The notes under the pieces were generated by a model. The model ran no database searches and was not told the origin of the DNA. It saw nothing but the letters and a program-made list of their open reading frames with translations. The translations under genes and the position numbers were made by a program. A stretch of 64,000 bases of DNA from G965267335 sp965267335 (GTDB taxonomy: Bacteria > Bacteroidota > Bacteroidia > Cytophagales > JAAEPT01): positions 310,001 through 374,000 of the forward strand of contig OZ253953.1 in NCBI GenBank assembly GCA_965267335.1, read 5' to 3'. The first letter of the stretch is position 1. Every line of letters starts with the position of its first letter. Below are positions 26,047 through 34,255 of this stretch, in pieces.

Positions 26047-26673
26047 TTACGTCCTTAGTTTCTTTTTAAATCTAATCCTGTATAGGATCAATGCTCCAGG
26101 ACCAAAGGCAAACAAGAATATCACACAACCGGTAATGATTCCCACCATTGAAACATAAGGGGCGCAGCAGTCTTCCCTTTGTCTTGTAATAATGTGGGTG
26201 GGAATGGCAATAAGTGTTTCAGCAATGCTTGCTTTAAAGACCGCGTCCATGGTGTGCCGAAAAGCATTGTCCTGATCTTTGACACGATAGTAGAAAATGA
26301 TCACTAATCCCCAAAAGAGCCAAATTACTGTTAATACGATTGGGACCATGGCCAATGACTTCATGCCTAGCTCTTCATTATACATTAGCAGCAAATTCAC
26401 CACACAGGCAGCGACCAATAATATGACGAAGAAACCCGAATAGAATATAAACAGTTTAATACTCCGCTTGGGAATAAACCTTCTTAGTCCGGTCCTGACT
26501 GGAATGAGCAACAATACAGCCTGGCACAACAATAACCCACAGGTAAAATAGAAAGCGAATTCAGGATCCCACCAGGAAATTTTCCTGCCTCCATAAACGA
26601 TAAAATACGGACTCAGCAACAAACCGATTATGAATGCATACAGCAAAGTTGAGATTATAGCCCAGGACCTCAT
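26047..26673 (-). CDS. Hypothetical membrane protein, about 6 TM segments, 208 aa
   Basis: I do not recognise the family. Six hydrophobic stretches (about residues 5-26, 38-56, 73-95, 105-128, 150-160, 170-195) with basic loops suggest a polytopic inner-membrane protein. A CC pair sits near residue 168 (REDCCAPYVS) and the C-terminus is basic (RIRFKKKLRT). The gene converges on yicC with a 3-bp gap and has no partner on its own strand. It was called because the frame is long and coding-like on both composition and position. Confidence 0.65.
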   Translation of the reverse strand: MRSWAIISTLLYAFIIGLLLSPYFIVYGGRKISWWDPEFAFYFTCGLLLCQAVLLLIPVRTGLRRFIPKRSIKLFIFYSGFFVILLVAACVVNLLLMYNEELGMKSLAMVPIVLTVIWLFWGLVIIFYYRVKDQDNAFRHTMDAVFKASIAETLIAIPTHIITRQREDCCAPYVSMVGIITGCVIFLFAFGPGALILYRIRFKKKLRT

Positions 26674-26810
26674 ATTTTTTATTTCACAAGCAACTATAGA
26701 TCAGCTTAGTAGCTCAATCTACAATAATTACTGATCAAAATCGTATAGAACGAACGCAACATTTGTTGCAGTTGGTTGTCTAACGATCAAAACCTAAACT
26801 TTATATCAAA

Positions 26811-27542
26811 ATGAAAAAGCTAATTCTATTTTTTGCCGTAACCTATTTTTCAATAGTAACATCCTCTGCTCAGTTTTCCGGAATAGAAGTAAAGCTGAAT
26901 ACAGCTGGAAGCATAGCAGGAACCTATAATTACGTGAATGGACCGGGCATTCCGAATGATGTACTGAAAACAAAACTTGGAGGGATATCTCTTGATGTTT
27001 CGGGCTATTACCCTTTAAATGAATCATTGTCAGCGAAACTTAGAATAGGCGTCAGAAGCATCAATGCTAGCGCAGAGGACAAGATTTATTACTCCGACAA
27101 CTCCAGTTACGAGTACGAACTGGAAGGCAGTAATTTTACTATTCAATTTGCACCAGGTGTAGTGAGTAATGTAAAACTGGACAAACTCACTTTTCTTTTT
27201 GGTGCCGATTTACCAGTTGGAATTATTGGAAGCACGAAAGCCAGTATGAGTGAAAAAGATTTTGACGCTAGCGGGAACCTTACTTCCAATTATAGTGAAG
27301 AATACACATTTGGAGGAGGGTTTAGCATAGGGTTAAATCCTACCTTCGGAATGAGATACAAAATTGCCGGTCCATTGGTTGCAGGAATTGATATCACCAG
27401 TGGCATTCAGTACATAGGTACCAATGGAGACTATAGTTATTCGTCATCATCAGGCTCCAGTAGTTCCAATGAGTCTTTTAAAATTAATGGATTTGGTGTT
27501 CTTCCGCTGAGTGGCGCTTTAGTCCTCGGTGTGAACTTTTAG
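26811..27542 (+). CDS. Outer membrane beta-barrel-like protein, 243 aa
   Basis: A signal peptide (MKKLILFFAVTYF to about residue 20, SSAQ) is followed by strands of alternating hydrophobic residues typical of a small outer membrane barrel, ending in LPLSGALVLGVNF with a terminal Phe. No family is recognised beyond that. It is transcribed alone, divergent from the preceding membrane-protein gene. The Ser-rich loop (YSSSSGSSSSNES, about 214-226) probably lies in an extracellular turn. Confidence 0.72.
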   Translation: MKKLILFFAVTYFSIVTSSAQFSGIEVKLNTAGSIAGTYNYVNGPGIPNDVLKTKLGGISLDVSGYYPLNESLSAKLRIGVRSINASAEDKIYYSDNSSYEYELEGSNFTIQFAPGVVSNVKLDKLTFLFGADLPVGIIGSTKASMSEKDFDASGNLTSNYSEEYTFGGGFSIGLNPTFGMRYKIAGPLVAGIDITSGIQYIGTNGDYSYSSSSGSSSSNESFKINGFGVLPLSGALVLGVNF

Positions 27543-27667
27543 ACACTATTTTTTGATTTGGAAACAATGTAGAGGGTTGACTCTGGGACAACATTGTTGT
27601 TTTGGAGCCGCCCTTTTTATTTACACTCCACAAACCTTTTCCTGTTAAGATTCCGTATTTTCAATAA

Positions 27668-29605
27668 ATGTCAGAAACCTATAAGAAATACCGAATCTGG
27701 AAAGAAAAAGTCTCTCAACTCATAGCAGACTCAAAACCTTTTAATGAACATCTGGAGCTAAAAAGAAAAATTTACCCAAACGATGAAATTCCAATAGTAT
27801 GGTGGCCAGAAGAAGAGAAAACTTTCAATTCCAATTTACTCCGACTTCAGCGTACACTTCAGCTCAATAACTATCAAGCACTGTACCGATGGTCGTGCGA
27901 AAACAAAGTAGAATTCTGGCAAACTATTATTAAGGAACTCCGAATCAAGTTTGAAACAAATCCAGAAACAATTCTGGGAAGCCAAGATTACGAAAATCCA
28001 AAATGGCTATCCGGAGCCAGGCTAAATATTACTGACTCAATCTTTCAACATCCGAAAGACAAAATTGCCATTATTCAAGGCAATGAGTCAGGTGCGAAAA
28101 TTAAGGGTTATACTTATGAGCAACTGGGCAAACTATCTTCCCGGGTGGCGAATGGACTCCACCAGCGTGGGTTTAATCAAGGCACCCCATGTGCCATTTA
28201 TATGCCTCTCAACTTTGAATCAGTTGCTATTTATCTGGGCATTATTAAAGCAGGTATGCAGGTGGTTTCTGTTGCAGATAGTTTCTCCGGAGAAGAACTC
28301 CGAAAGAGACTCGATATTGTTAGTGCTGCCTGCACCTTCACGGTTGACGAATACGCCTATGGTGGAAAAAAGATTGCAGTGTACGAGAAAGCAAAAATGG
28401 GTGGAGTCCCTTGCATCGTGTTGCGCAATAATGATTCCACAGTGATCTCTAATGATGATCAGGATTTCGATTCATTCCTTGGTAAAGCCGATTTCAATTC
28501 CATTATTCAATCCCCCGATTCCGTCACAAACATACTATTCTCATCGGGTACGACAAGCACCCCAAAGGCCATCCCGTGGACACAAATAACGCCTTTGAAA
28601 TGTGCTATGGACGGTTACTTCCATCAGGATATTCATGCCGATGATGTAGTTACCTGGACAACTGGCATGGGGTGGATGATGGCTCCATGGCTCATTTATG
28701 CAGGATTAATCAATGGTGCAACAATAGCATTATGGGAGGGTAGTATGGGCACAAATAGTTATGCTCATTTTCTTGAATCGGCTCGTGTGACCATCCTTGG
28801 TACCATACCGTCACTCGTCAAAAGCTGGAAATCTACAGGCATAATGGAGGGTAAGAATCTTTCTCTAAGGCTTTTTAGCTCAACAGGGGAACCCTCCAAT
28901 GAAGAAGATTATTTGTATCTCATGTCTCTAATGAAATATGAGGCACCTATTATTGAATACTGTGGAGGTACAGAAATTGGTGGAGGTTATATCACGGGCA
29001 GCCTCTTGCAACCTGCTGCCCCTGCAACATTCAACACACCCGCTATGGCCAGTGAATTTGTCCTCGTTGATGAAAACAGAAGTATCTCCGAAAATGGAGA
29101 AGTCTTCTTGAAAACACCTTCAATGGGGCTTTCCGAAACGCTGTTGAATAAGGACCACCATGCCGAGTACTTTGATCATATTCTCTCCAAAACTCATCCT
29201 GAACTTAGAAAACATGGGGATGCCTATCAAAGATATCAGGTTGATGGACATGATTTTTACCGTTGTCGCGGCAGAGTTGATGACTCCATGAACCTTGGAG
29301 GAATTAAAGTAAGTTCTATCGAAATCGAAGAAATAATAAGTGAACATACCGCTATTAAAGAATGTGCTGCTGTATCATTTCGAAAGACTTCATCAGGCCC
29401 CGAAAGCTTAGGAGCATTTGTCGTTTTGAACTCGAAAGGAACCGAGTTAAATGAGATAAAAAAAGAACTTAATATCCTGCTGACTGAAAAGCTGAATCCA
29501 CTCTTTAGAATTACAGAAATCAGAGCCATCAATGAATTACCAAGAACAGCCTCTAATAAATTGATTAGAAGGGAATTAAAGAAAAAACTAGAGTCCATAA
29601 ACTAG
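27668..29605 (+). CDS. AMP-binding acyl-CoA synthetase (acyl-activating enzyme, plant AAE17/18-like)
   Basis: The 645-residue protein has an ANL-family layout: an N-terminal acetyl-CoA-synthetase-like region (IPIVWWPEEEKTFN), the P-loop LFSSGTTSTPKAIPWTQ, a core AMP motif YCGGTEIGGGY, and a C-terminal domain with RCRGRVDDSMNLGGIKVSS and the catalytic Lys in RTASNKLIRRELK. These enzymes adenylate a carboxylic acid and transfer it to coenzyme A. The block around the P-loop resembles plant acyl-activating enzymes 17/18, so the acid may not be acetate. The substrate is not known. It stands alone, ahead of guaB. Confidence 0.88.
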   Translation: MSETYKKYRIWKEKVSQLIADSKPFNEHLELKRKIYPNDEIPIVWWPEEEKTFNSNLLRLQRTLQLNNYQALYRWSCENKVEFWQTIIKELRIKFETNPETILGSQDYENPKWLSGARLNITDSIFQHPKDKIAIIQGNESGAKIKGYTYEQLGKLSSRVANGLHQRGFNQGTPCAIYMPLNFESVAIYLGIIKAGMQVVSVADSFSGEELRKRLDIVSAACTFTVDEYAYGGKKIAVYEKAKMGGVPCIVLRNNDSTVISNDDQDFDSFLGKADFNSIIQSPDSVTNILFSSGTTSTPKAIPWTQITPLKCAMDGYFHQDIHADDVVTWTTGMGWMMAPWLIYAGLINGATIALWEGSMGTNSYAHFLESARVTILGTIPSLVKSWKSTGIMEGKNLSLRLFSSTGEPSNEEDYLYLMSLMKYEAPIIEYCGGTEIGGGYITGSLLQPAAPATFNTPAMASEFVLVDENRSISENGEVFLKTPSMGLSETLLNKDHHAEYFDHILSKTHPELRKHGDAYQRYQVDGHDFYRCRGRVDDSMNLGGIKVSSIEIEEIISEHTAIKECAAVSFRKTSSGPESLGAFVVLNSKGTELNEIKKELNILLTEKLNPLFRITEIRAINELPRTASNKLIRRELKKKLESIN

Positions 29606-29654
29606 TACCTTCAATTAATAATTACATTTCTCTAGCATTATCATTGGAATGTAG

Positions 29655-29662
29655 TATTTTTG
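29655..29662 (+). promoter_or_regulatory. Promoter -7 element for guaB
   Basis: TATTTTTG is an exact match to TAnnTTTG and lies 34 bp before the guaB ATG, predicting a start near 29668. The -33 element is not clear. Confidence 0.5.
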
Positions 29663-29665
29663 TGC

Positions 29666-29696
29666 GGCAAATAGGATTACATAATACTTATTTGCC
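29666..29696 (+). promoter_or_regulatory. Inverted repeat abutting the guaB start codon
   Basis: GGCAAATAGG (29666-29675) can pair with CTTATTTGCC (29687-29696) over 10 bp (eight perfect outer pairs, one G-U, one G-C) with an 11-nt loop. The 3' arm ends on the base before the guaB ATG, so the folded leader would cover the ribosome binding region. It could equally be a DNA operator overlapping the predicted transcription start. Confidence 0.45.
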
Positions 29697-31166
29697 ATGT
29701 CCCTAGACAACAAGAAATTCGTTTTTGAAGCACTTACATACGATGACGTATTATTGCTTCCCGCCTACTCAGAAGTACTCCCACGAGACACTGACACAAG
29801 CACTCAACTTTCCAGAAATGTACAGCTAAATGTGCCTATCGTTTCCGCAGCAATGGACACGGTCACCGAGCATGAATTAGCTATCGCAATGGCACATTTG
29901 GGTGGGCTTGGTTTCATTCATAAAAGTATGTCCATCCAACAGCAAGCCGAACAGGTCAGGAGAGTTAAAAGATCTGAAAGTGGAATGATACTAGACCCCG
30001 TTACGCTAGACGAAAATGCCATCCTTCAGGATGCGATGAATATAATGAGGGACTTCAAAATTGGTGGTATTCCTGTGGTCGATGGTAATGGCTTATTAAA
30101 AGGCATTATTACTAACCGGGATTTGCGTTTTCAGAAAGACACCACCATTCCTGTCAGGGATATTATGACCAAGGAAAACATAATCACAGCCAACGAGGGT
30201 GTAGATTTAAAGAAAGCCGAAACAATTCTTCAGGAAAACAAAATTGAAAAGCTTCCGATCGTAAATAAGGACGGAATACTTACCGGGCTGATCACATACA
30301 AGGATATTTTAAAGAAAAAGAACCGGCCCAATGCCTGTAAAGATGAGTTTGGAAGACTCCGCGTTGGAGCCGCAGTTGGCGTAACTCCTGATATTGAAGA
30401 AAGAGTCGCAGCATTGAAGAAAGCCGGTGTTGATATCATAAGCATTGATACCGCACACGGACACTCTAAGGGTGTTATTGACTGCTTTAAAAGAATCAAA
30501 AAAGATAATGGCGATCTTGACGTTGTTGTCGGAAATGTTGCTACCGGAGAAGCAGCCAAAAAATTGGCCGATGCTGGTGCCGATGCCATTAAAGTAGGTG
30601 TTGGGCCAGGTAGTATTTGTACTACAAGAGTTATTGCTGGAGTAGGGATGCCACAGCTCTCTGCCGTATACGAGAGTGCCAAAGCAATTGAAGGCTCAGG
30701 AGTTCCAATTATCGCTGATGGCGGCATTCGTTTTTCAGGAGACCTGGTTAAAGCAATCGCTGGAGGTGCCAGTAGCATCATGATCGGTTCGCTACTTGCT
30801 GGTACGGAAGAAGCTCCTGGTGAAGTGATCTTATACGAAGGCCGAAAATATAAGACCTATAGAGGCATGGGCTCAGTGGAAGCTATGGAAGATGGTTCTA
30901 AGGACCGGTATTTCCAGGATGTAGAAGATGACATCAAAAAACTAGTCCCTGAAGGAATTATGGGGCGTGTACCTTTCAAAGGATCGGTTGAAGAAATTAT
31001 TTACCAACTATCCGGAGGGCTGCGTGCAGGAATGGGCTACTGCGGTGCACCTGACATTGAATCACTAAAAAAGGCGCGATTCGTGAAAATAACATCTTCA
31101 GGAATAGCAGAAAGCCACCCTCATGACATACAAATTACGAGGGAAGCTCCGAACTATAGCAGATAA
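29697..31166 (+). CDS. guaB: IMP dehydrogenase
   Basis: The 489-residue protein has the TIM-barrel core with two CBS domains inserted (about residues 95-210) and the catalytic Cys308 in GPGSICTTRVIAGVG. Downstream are GVPIIADGGIRFSGD and RAGMGYCGA typical of GuaB. It converts IMP to XMP with NAD+, the rate-limiting step of GTP synthesis; CBS domains bind adenine nucleotides in some homologues. An inverted repeat abuts the start codon. The next gene (PP2C phosphatase) begins 15 bp after the stop, so transcription could continue into it. Confidence 0.97.
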   Translation: MSLDNKKFVFEALTYDDVLLLPAYSEVLPRDTDTSTQLSRNVQLNVPIVSAAMDTVTEHELAIAMAHLGGLGFIHKSMSIQQQAEQVRRVKRSESGMILDPVTLDENAILQDAMNIMRDFKIGGIPVVDGNGLLKGIITNRDLRFQKDTTIPVRDIMTKENIITANEGVDLKKAETILQENKIEKLPIVNKDGILTGLITYKDILKKKNRPNACKDEFGRLRVGAAVGVTPDIEERVAALKKAGVDIISIDTAHGHSKGVIDCFKRIKKDNGDLDVVVGNVATGEAAKKLADAGADAIKVGVGPGSICTTRVIAGVGMPQLSAVYESAKAIEGSGVPIIADGGIRFSGDLVKAIAGGASSIMIGSLLAGTEEAPGEVILYEGRKYKTYRGMGSVEAMEDGSKDRYFQDVEDDIKKLVPEGIMGRVPFKGSVEEIIYQLSGGLRAGMGYCGAPDIESLKKARFVKITSSGIAESHPHDIQITREAPNYSR

Positions 31167-31181
31167 TTATTATCTTTTCAT

Positions 31182-33254
31182 GTGTTTGCTTTAAATAAAA
31201 AGGCAATATCAAGACTACTGCTGGCTGCAGGTGGGATACTTTGGTTATTAACATTTTTTATAAGTGTTAAGAGTATCGATTATGATCAAACTTTTGAGCA
31301 CCCCAGCCCTATCCTTGAAAGCCTCCGTGATACATTTTTTAGCCTGTTTTCACTGGCCTTCTTCTTCTATTATAGTGAGCGATCCAGAAAGAACAAAGGA
31401 CTAAATTTCAATGAAATTTTATGGAAAGGCTTTGTCTTCGGAGCCTTAAGTGTTGTAGGCCTGCTACTCACCAATTTTACGATCACTCTGGTCGACCCCA
31501 ACATGATATTTTTCGACTATGATGACCCATACCCGTATTATGTAAATGGATTCTATCTTACTACCTGCACATTCATAGTCATCTTTCTGAGTAATACTTT
31601 TTATGTATTCAAGAGGATGATCCTCTACCAAAAGACCAAAAACCTACTCCTGTCGTGGAAGATATTTGAATACACCGCCCTTGCCGCCATCATTTCGAAT
31701 TTCTGGGACATAGAGTTTGGAGGGAGTACCTTCTATGAAATTCTAGGGGGCGTTGCTGTTTTTGCTTTGATCTTATCGGTAAATGTGAAATGGGTCGCTT
31801 ACCTCAATTTTCGACAAAAACTCAGAGGCATTGGCGTTATGCTGGCAATACTCCTGGTTGCTGGTACATTCCTGCAATACCTGTATGAGCAACACATGAA
31901 CTACTCCGAGTTCCTGGAAATAGACCTCGCGACAAAAATTTTCTACCTCGTAATTTTTGCTTTCATAGTCATCTATTCCATCAGTTCAATACTCGTCATT
32001 CTATTTAACCTGCCTACCTCATCAGTTTTTGAACAAAAATTCGGAGAAGTATACAATTTCCAAAGATTATCACAATCAGTGAAAATGGGTGACGATGAAG
32101 AGCAAATTTATCAGGTCATCATGGAAGGTAGTATGAGCACAGTACTAGCTGACGCTTGCTGGCTGGAAGTATCCCCCAATGGAAACAAAAATCAGGCTCC
32201 TGTTCAGATTAACCAGGGCATTGGTCCAGAAAATGTGGAAGCTATTAAATTTCTAACCATACAAAACGGACTGCTTAAACCCAACGAGATTGCGGCTGTA
32301 AAAAACCTGCGAAAATACGATGCCTCCATGCCATTCCGCTCTTTGCTAGCGGTGCCTCTTCAGGGCAACACTAAACAAATAGGCACCCTATTCCTACTGA
32401 AAAAAGTACAGGACGGGTTTGACCGAGAATTGTTTGAAGTACTGAACACATTTATTCGTCAGGCTACAGTATCGATAGAAAACGCGAGACTGGTCAAAGA
32501 AGCTATAGAAACCGAGCGATATAAGGAAGAGCTCAAAATCGCGGAAAACGTCCAAAGAAGGCTATTGCCTAAAACACTGCTTTCTGATGACAGAGTGACG
32601 ATGTCGGCAAAATCGCGCTCCGCCAACGAGGTAGGTGGAGACTATTATGATATATTCCACCTGGAAGAAAACAAAATTGCCGTAGTCATTGGTGATGTCT
32701 CAGGCCATGGTACTCAAGCCGCATTCAACATGGCACAACTGAAGGGGATTTTTCATAGTCTCATTCAACTCAGACTTAAACCTCAAGAGTTCATGGCACA
32801 TGCTAATTCAGCGGTCTCAAGATGCCTTGAAAGCAGCTCATTCATAACCTTGAGTCTATATTACATTGATTTTGACCGGAAAGAAATAAATTATGCAAGG
32901 GCCGGACATTGTCCCACTCTTTATTATGAAAACAGAAAAAAAAGCACCAACTTCCTGAAGACAAAAGGGTTAGGTCTCGGAATTCTAAGAAACGAGGAAT
33001 ATGCCGCACATATCGGAACCAACTCTATAAAATTCAGTGAAGGAGATATTTTACTTCTTTATACCGATGGGATTGTTGAAGCAAGGAATACCGATGGAGA
33101 AGAATACGATTACTCACGATTACAGGCCATTTTGCAGGAAAATGTGAGTCGATCAACCGATAAGATAATTGAAAAGATTGAGGATGATTTAACTGAATTT
33201 ACGGGTGAAAGTGAGCTCGGAGATGATTATACCTTAGTCGCGATAAAATTTTAG
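31182..33254 (+). CDS. RsbU-type PP2C-like phosphatase with membrane and GAF regions
   Basis: The start is GTG at 31182. The 690-residue protein has about 7-8 hydrophobic segments in residues 10-285 (first at about 11-28), a GAF-like domain (about 290-430) and a C-terminal PP2C/SpoIIE phosphatase domain. Metal ligands are visible as Asp487 (NEVGGDYYD), Asp505 (GDVSGHG), Asp629 (YTDGIVE) and Asp681/682 (LGDDYTLV). Such enzymes dephosphorylate STAS-domain anti-sigma antagonists. The STAS protein and HATPase follow immediately, giving a full partner-switching set. The membrane part may sense an envelope or redox signal. It lies 15 bp after guaB, possibly one transcript. Confidence 0.88.
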   Translation: MFALNKKAISRLLLAAGGILWLLTFFISVKSIDYDQTFEHPSPILESLRDTFFSLFSLAFFFYYSERSRKNKGLNFNEILWKGFVFGALSVVGLLLTNFTITLVDPNMIFFDYDDPYPYYVNGFYLTTCTFIVIFLSNTFYVFKRMILYQKTKNLLLSWKIFEYTALAAIISNFWDIEFGGSTFYEILGGVAVFALILSVNVKWVAYLNFRQKLRGIGVMLAILLVAGTFLQYLYEQHMNYSEFLEIDLATKIFYLVIFAFIVIYSISSILVILFNLPTSSVFEQKFGEVYNFQRLSQSVKMGDDEEQIYQVIMEGSMSTVLADACWLEVSPNGNKNQAPVQINQGIGPENVEAIKFLTIQNGLLKPNEIAAVKNLRKYDASMPFRSLLAVPLQGNTKQIGTLFLLKKVQDGFDRELFEVLNTFIRQATVSIENARLVKEAIETERYKEELKIAENVQRRLLPKTLLSDDRVTMSAKSRSANEVGGDYYDIFHLEENKIAVVIGDVSGHGTQAAFNMAQLKGIFHSLIQLRLKPQEFMAHANSAVSRCLESSSFITLSLYYIDFDRKEINYARAGHCPTLYYENRKKSTNFLKTKGLGLGILRNEEYAAHIGTNSIKFSEGDILLLYTDGIVEARNTDGEEYDYSRLQAILQENVSRSTDKIIEKIEDDLTEFTGESELGDDYTLVAIKF

Positions 33255-33291
33255 ATAAAAAACTGAACTTTCTTACATAATACGCGTAAAA

Positions 33292-33630
33292 ATGGAACAT
33301 ATGAAAATCGATACCTGTCATGAAGATGATTATTATTTGATTTCATTAGACGGTGATTTGGATGCAAGTACATCAATATTGCTAGACGAAGAGCTGGGAA
33401 GCGCAAAAAACAATGAAAACAAAATACTTGTTGATTGTGAGCGTTTAAACTATATCTCCTCTGCCGGGCTGGGAGTTTTTATGTCGCACTTGAGTGATTT
33501 AAACAATAACGGTACTTCACTCGTACTTTTTAAGCTTAGTGAAAAAGTCCGGAAGGTATTTGAAATACTTGGTTTACATGAATTAATAAAAATGGCTGAA
33601 TCGAAAGAAGAGGCCAAATCAATCAATTAA
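33292..33630 (+). CDS. STAS-domain anti-sigma factor antagonist (RsbV-like)
   Basis: The 112-residue protein is a single STAS domain with the phosphorylation site NYISSAGLGVF; Ser57 corresponds to the RsbV phospho-serine in the DSTGLG pattern. In such modules, the unphosphorylated form binds the partner HATPase kinase and frees its target. Two closely spaced starts are possible (ATG 33292 and ATG 33301). The gene lies 37 bp after the PP2C gene and its stop overlaps the next start (TAATG), strongly suggesting co-translation with the kinase. Confidence 0.9.
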   Translation: MEHMKIDTCHEDDYYLISLDGDLDASTSILLDEELGSAKNNENKILVDCERLNYISSAGLGVFMSHLSDLNNNGTSLVLFKLSEKVRKVFEILGLHELIKMAESKEEAKSIN

Positions 33631-34058
33631 TGACCTACAGCATTAAGGTTAAATGTGATAAATATAATCTGAAAGAAATCAGAAAATTCGTTTCTGATAC
33701 GCTTAGACAAATATCTGTCAGTGAGGACAATACTAATATGATCGTACTCGCGGTAGATGAAATTTGTTCTAACCTCATTATTCATTCAAACGAGTGCAAT
33801 GAGCAACAGTTTATTGAACTGACTATTCAAGTGAAGCATGAGCCAGAGGGAATAGTGTTCGAAATAATAGATAATGGCCATGCTTTCAATTATTCGACCT
33901 ACGAAGAACCAAGTCTTGCTGAAATCATAAAGCAGAAAAGGCAGGGAGGTATGGGCATGATGCTCGTCAGAAGAATAATGGATTCCATTGAATTCCGCTC
34001 GGAAAAATCACACAATGTCTGCCGACTTTTCAAGAAAATTGACCTCAAAGCCGCTTAA
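33630..34058 (+). CDS. HATPase-domain serine kinase (RsbW-like anti-sigma factor)
   Basis: The 142-residue protein is an HATPase_c_2 domain with the N box LAVDEICSNLIIHSNE (Glu44, Asn48), the G1 motif IIDNGHAFN and the G2 motif GGMGMMLVRRIMD. RsbW/SpoIIAB-like proteins phosphorylate the STAS antagonist and bind a sigma factor or another target. The start codon overlaps the STAS stop by one base. No sigma factor gene is adjacent, so the output of this switch is elsewhere in the genome or differs from classical sigma-B regulation. The 197 bp to the next gene contain no terminator that I can see. Confidence 0.9.
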   Translation: MTYSIKVKCDKYNLKEIRKFVSDTLRQISVSEDNTNMIVLAVDEICSNLIIHSNECNEQQFIELTIQVKHEPEGIVFEIIDNGHAFNYSTYEEPSLAEIIKQKRQGGMGMMLVRRIMDSIEFRSEKSHNVCRLFKKIDLKAA

Positions 34059-34255
34059 GGCCTTTCATTCATAATTATTCCAGAGTATTAACGTTATTAG
34101 TACTGGTTTGAATCAACAGATCATGCATATTTTAGTCTATTGACTCGAATACTGCCTTTATTTTTCTTAAAATTGCAGTCGCTTAATCCAAATCGCTATT
34201 TCTGTTTCATTGATAGTAGAAGTTAAGCGGAGTCAGGTTAAAAGTCCTTACAACT

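Noticed and set aside
27563..27598. AACAATGT...ACATTGTT inverted repeat after the outer membrane gene
   Set aside because: An 8-bp stem with a 20-nt interior and no real U-tract. Possibly a terminator, but unsupported.
30230..30781. Open frame of 183 codons antisense to guaB
   Set aside because: It lies wholly within guaB, whose family match is complete. The antisense translation shows no recognisable domain, so it is a shadow frame.
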